Shown here: piece after piece, positions 7,409 through 9,447 of the stretch
Position numbering within the stretch: the first letter of the stretch is position 1
Layout: every line of letters begins with the position of its first letter
Assembly (NCBI GenBank): GCA_003514865.1
Contig: DOON01000288.1
Location: 29,351 to 38,797, forward strand
Source: Clostridiales bacterium
Lineage (GTDB): Bacteria; Bacillota_A; Clostridia; Tissierellales; Sedimentibacteraceae
DNA length: 9,447 bases
Direction: 5' to 3'
The notes under the pieces: model-generated
The model's input: the letters and a program-made list of their open reading frames with translations, nothing else
What the model was told of the DNA's origin: nothing
Databases searched by the model: none
Made by a program: the position numbers and the translations under genes

Positions 7409-8191
7409 TTGAAATTTTGTTCATTATACAGCGGAAGCAGCGGAAACTGCCAGTACATAAAGACTGACAATGCAACAATACTTATTGATGCAGGACTAAG
7501 CGGCAAGAAAATACAGCAGGAGATTGTAAATATCGGAGAAGATCCAAAAAAAATAGATGCCATATTTATAACTCATGAGCATATTGACCATGTTCAGGGT
7601 GCCGGAATTATGTCAAGAAGACTCAATGTACCTACATATGCAAACAGAGAAACATGGGAAGCCATGAGCCCGGTCATAGGAGATGTAAAGACTGAAAATA
7701 TAAAAATCCTCGACGACTGTGCCGAAATTGGAGACCTTACCATAATTCCCTTTGACATATCACATGATTCGGCCCATCCTGTGGGATACAACGTATTTTG
7801 TAAAAACAAAAAAATAAGTTTGGTTACAGATACAGGCTGTACAAATAATTTGATAATAAACAGCATAATGGATTCAGATATTTTGCTCATTGAATCAAAC
7901 CATGATGAAGACATGGTTCTCATTGGGCCATATCCATGGCCGTTAAAGAGAAGAGTTTTAGGGGAATACGGACATATGTCCAATGATACTGCCGGAGAAC
8001 TGATTTCAAAGGTCGTAAGTAAAGGGAACGAGATTGTGCTTTTAGGACATTTGAGCAAGGAAAATAATTTTCCACAGTTAGCGTACAAGACAGTGGAGAA
8101 TATATTAAAAGAAAATTCAATTGAGGTTAATCCGGGAATTTGCTTAGAAATGACATACAGAGACAGAGCAAGCAAATTCTATGAAATATAG
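7409..8191 (+). CDS. walJ: WalJ/YycJ-type metallo-beta-lactamase-fold hydrolase
   Basis: A cytoplasmic metal-dependent hydrolase of the YycJ family; in Bacillus it sits in the walRK operon and has been linked to coordinating division with replication, but its substrate is uncertain. The TTG at 7409 gives MKFCSLYSGSSGN, aligning with the family's short N-terminus, and GGGAGG (7392-7397) precedes it at 11 nt, slightly long. A GTG at 7352 has no ribosome binding site and adds 19 residues. The 260-residue length fits (about 264 in Bacillus). Metal motif THEHIDH gives His56, His58, Asp60 and His61; further likely ligands are His119 or His123, Asp141 (VTDTG) and His214 (LLGHLS). walR, walK, walH and walI are not in the window. 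A small CxxH/CxxC gene follows with its Shine-Dalgarno overlapping the stop. Confidence 0.88.
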   Translation: MKFCSLYSGSSGNCQYIKTDNATILIDAGLSGKKIQQEIVNIGEDPKKIDAIFITHEHIDHVQGAGIMSRRLNVPTYANRETWEAMSPVIGDVKTENIKILDDCAEIGDLTIIPFDISHDSAHPVGYNVFCKNKKISLVTDTGCTNNLIINSIMDSDILLIESNHDEDMVLIGPYPWPLKRRVLGEYGHMSNDTAGELISKVVSKGNEIVLLGHLSKENNFPQLAYKTVENILKENSIEVNPGICLEMTYRDRASKFYEI

Positions 8192-8199
8192 GTGAAAAT

Positions 8200-8358
8200 A
8201 TGGGAACAGAAAATGTAATATATGCATGCAGGCTGCATATTGAGATGGCTATTGACGATTTTGTAAATGAAGAGGAGTCTGCTCCTGAAATAATTAAGGT
8301 TCAAAATGGAAAATGCAGCTATTGTGAAGAAGAAGCCGAATATGAAATAAAAAAATAA
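8200..8358 (+). CDS. Small CxxH/CxxC protein (52 residues)
   Basis: Short, acidic protein with C10-R-L-H13 near the start and C39-S-Y-C42 near the end, separated by AIDDFVNEEESAPEI. This layout matches the small Firmicute family named for its CxxH/CxxC motifs (BA_5709-like), whose function is not known. The four residues could bind one zinc ion, which is inference. AGGTG (8190-8194) lies 5 nt before the ATG and overlaps the walJ stop codon (8189-8191), so translation is probably coupled. No terminator follows before the rpsF promoter. The gene is below many ORF length cut-offs and easily missed. Confidence 0.82.
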   Translation: MGTENVIYACRLHIEMAIDDFVNEEESAPEIIKVQNGKCSYCEEEAEYEIKK

Positions 8359-8374
8359 ATTGTTAAAAAAATGC

Positions 8375-8403
8375 TTGTATTAGAATAATCATGGTGCTAT
8401 AAT
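8375..8403 (+). promoter_or_regulatory. Extended -10 sigma-A promoter of the rpsF-ssb-rpsR operon
   Basis: TTGTAT (8375-8380), 17 bp, TATAAT (8398-8403), with TG at 8395-8396 forming an extended -10. Transcription should begin near 8410, giving a leader of about 50 nt that contains the hairpin described next. It starts 16 bp after the CxxH/CxxC stop codon. Confidence 0.82.
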
Positions 8404-8411
8404 GTATTAGC

Positions 8412-8457
8412 TATCCTTGCTCCTGGGATTCAGGAGCCGAAGTCCAAAGGGAGGTGA
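8412..8457 (+). promoter_or_regulatory. rpsF leader hairpin, candidate S6:S18 autoregulatory element
   Basis: GCTCCTG (8419-8425) pairs perfectly with CAGGAGC (8431-8437) around a GGATT loop. CCG (8437-8439) then sits on the 3' side, and CTT (8416-8418) can pair with AAG (8440-8442) below, leaving CCG as an asymmetric internal loop. A hairpin with a conserved CCG in the rpsF leader is the published S6:S18-binding motif that lets these proteins repress their own mRNA. Alternative pairing of CCTT with AAGG (8447-8450) would occlude the Shine-Dalgarno. Assignment rests on position and visible pairing, not a covariance model. Confidence 0.6.
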
Positions 8458-8462
8458 CTCAG

Positions 8463-8750
8463 ATGAGAAAATACGAAGCAGCTTTAATCTTACTTTCTAA
8501 TTTAGAAGAAGATGTAAGAAACGCAGAAATTGAAAAAGTAAAAAACATAATAACTGACAGACAGGGAACAATCGAGAAAGTTAATGAGTGGGGTCAGAGA
8601 AGACTTGCTTATGAAATTGAGAAGAAAAGAGAAGGTTATTATGTATTTATCGACTTTACTGCAGGCTCAGATGCTGTTGATGAAATAGACAGAATCTGTA
8701 AAATCAGCGACAACGTAGTTAGACATATGGTTACAGTAGAAGAAGAATAA
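8463..8750 (+). CDS. rpsF: 30S ribosomal protein S6
   Basis: Binds 16S rRNA in the platform of the small subunit as a complex with S18, whose gene lies two places downstream. The ATG at 8463 is preceded by a strong GGAGG (8450-8454) at 8 nt and gives the family's exact beginning, MRKYE, and usual 95-residue length; a GTG at 8454 inside the Shine-Dalgarno is not credible. Family segments include WGQRRLAYEI and GYYVFIDF in the middle and ISDNVVRHMV near the end. It is the first gene of the rpsF-ssb-rpsR operon, found in this order in many Firmicutes. Confidence 0.97.
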   Translation: MRKYEAALILLSNLEEDVRNAEIEKVKNIITDRQGTIEKVNEWGQRRLAYEIEKKREGYYVFIDFTAGSDAVDEIDRICKISDNVVRHMVTVEEE

Positions 8751-8769
8751 ATAAAAAAGAGGGAAAAGT

Positions 8770-9231
8770 ATGAATAGTGTTGTATTAATTGGAAGATTAG
8801 CCAGAGATCCGGAGCTGAAATTCATACCGTCCACAGGTATGGCTGTTGCAAGATTTACCTTAGCAGTAGATAAAGAAATGTCACGAGATAAGAAACAAGA
8901 AGCGACATCTCAAGGAAAACAGACAGCGGATTTTATAGGTATAACAGTATTTGGAAAGCAGGCTGAAAACTGTGCAAACTACCTTACAAAAGGAAGTCAG
9001 TGCGCAATTCACGGCAGAGTATCCACAGGAAGTTATACTACACAGACAGGCGAAAAGAGATATACAACAGATATTGTAGCAGACAGAGTAGAATTTATTG
9101 GCAGCGGAAAAGGCCAGACATCACCGCAGCAAGGAAGACCGGTTCAGCCAGATAGCAGCTTTTTCGGTGATTTCCCGGATGAAGACAATGACATTTTCCA
9201 ACCGGTAGATGACGAAGACATCCCGTTTTAA
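8770..9231 (+). CDS. ssb: Single-stranded DNA-binding protein
   Basis: Coats single-stranded DNA in replication, recombination and repair, and recruits partners through its C-terminal tip. The 153-residue protein starts MNSVVLIGRLARDPEL, the classical OB-fold opening, and the fold runs to about residue 110 (FIGITVFGKQAE in the core). A Gln/Pro/Gly-containing linker (about 112-130) and an acidic tail ending DDEDIPF follow; this intact tip is the docking site for repair and replication proteins. AGAGGG (8758-8763) stands 6 nt before the ATG, 19 bp after the rpsF stop. The location between rpsF and rpsR marks it as the main chromosomal copy rather than a phage or competence paralogue. Confidence 0.97.
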   Translation: MNSVVLIGRLARDPELKFIPSTGMAVARFTLAVDKEMSRDKKQEATSQGKQTADFIGITVFGKQAENCANYLTKGSQCAIHGRVSTGSYTTQTGEKRYTTDIVADRVEFIGSGKGQTSPQQGRPVQPDSSFFGDFPDEDNDIFQPVDDEDIPF

Positions 9232-9281
9232 AAAATAGACGAATATCATTAGTTAATTAGTATGGAAGGAGGAAATATCAA

Positions 9282-9447
9282 GTGAGTTCAAGACAAGGTA
9301 TGGATAAAGGCGACAAGAACGAAAGAATGGGCCAAAAAAGAAGACCACGTAAAAAAGTATGTCAGTTCTGTCAGGAAAAGACTACACATATAGATTATAA
9401 GGACCTCGCAAAGTTGAAGAAATATACAACTGAAAGAGGTAAAATAT
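9282..9447 (+). CDS. rpsR: 30S ribosomal protein S18, 3'-truncated by window edge
   Basis: Small-subunit protein partnering S6. The GTG at 9282 is the likely start: AGGAGG (9267-9272) lies 9 nt upstream, whereas the next in-frame ATG (9300) is too far away. About 55 codons are visible. They include a basic patch RRPRKK, then VCQFCQ with Cys27 and Cys30, and [20 protein letters not shown], the S18 signature stretch that contacts rRNA. The CxxC could belong to a metal-binding form of S18, but the remaining C-terminal part is needed to judge. The gene runs off the right edge; its 50-bp gap after ssb holds nothing else recognisable. Confidence 0.95.
   Translation, partial: MSSRQGMDKGDKNERMGQKRRPRKKVCQFCQEKTTHIDYKDLAKLKKYTTERGKI

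Noticed and set aside
7594..8175. A 193-codon minus-strand open frame opposite walJ
   Set aside because: It overlaps nearly the whole metal-binding domain of walJ in antisense and shows no protein-family feature.
1..9447. Mobile element, phage, CRISPR or toxin-antitoxin system
   Set aside because: Every gene is explained by housekeeping or envelope families, and no transposase, integrase, terminal repeats, spaced direct-repeat array or paired small toxin/antitoxin genes were seen.

Overview
The window looks like ordinary chromosome of a low-GC Firmicute, most probably a Clostridia-class anaerobe. The reasons are AT-rich DNA, strong GGAGG-type ribosome binding sites, a long-form PRPP synthetase of a type known from Clostridia, a triple SLH cell-wall anchor, and the rpsF-ssb-rpsR ribosomal/replication operon. 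Genus cannot be fixed from this sequence alone. I see no transposase, integrase, phage gene, CRISPR array, tRNA or rRNA, and I do not find a convincing undescribed system.

Layout. (1) 2-622: the 3' part of a PRPP synthetase gene, closed by a hairpin terminator (677-714). (2) 885-6095: four plus-strand genes. An MreB/Mbl-type actin comes first, behind a near-consensus sigma-A promoter. After an 86-bp gap with a strong hairpin come galU, phosphoglucomutase, and a secreted lytic transglycosylase with SH3 and three SLH repeats, all tightly spaced. (3) A bidirectional terminator (6106-6135) separates this block from a convergent, minus-strand, membrane-anchored M23 peptidase (6141-7187). (4) Divergent from the peptidase are a WalJ/YycJ-type metallo-beta-lactamase-fold protein with a TTG start, and an overlapping-SD 52-residue CxxH/CxxC protein that is easily missed. 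(5) The rpsF-ssb-rpsR operon has its own extended -10 promoter and a leader hairpin resembling the S6:S18 autoregulatory element; rpsR runs off the right edge.

How the genes work together. Region 2 reads as a cell-envelope module. Phosphoglucomutase makes glucose-1-phosphate and GalU makes UDP-glucose for envelope glycans. MreB organises elongation, and the lytic transglycosylase cuts peptidoglycan while held at the wall by SLH repeats. The M23 peptidase and WalJ next door continue the wall theme. The joint role is inferred from gene order; the individual functions rest on visible motifs. The points most worth checking are the variant PRPP loop, the transglycosylase-SH3-SLH architecture, the repeats in front of the M23 gene, the walJ-CxxH/CxxC pairing away from walRK, and the rpsF leader.
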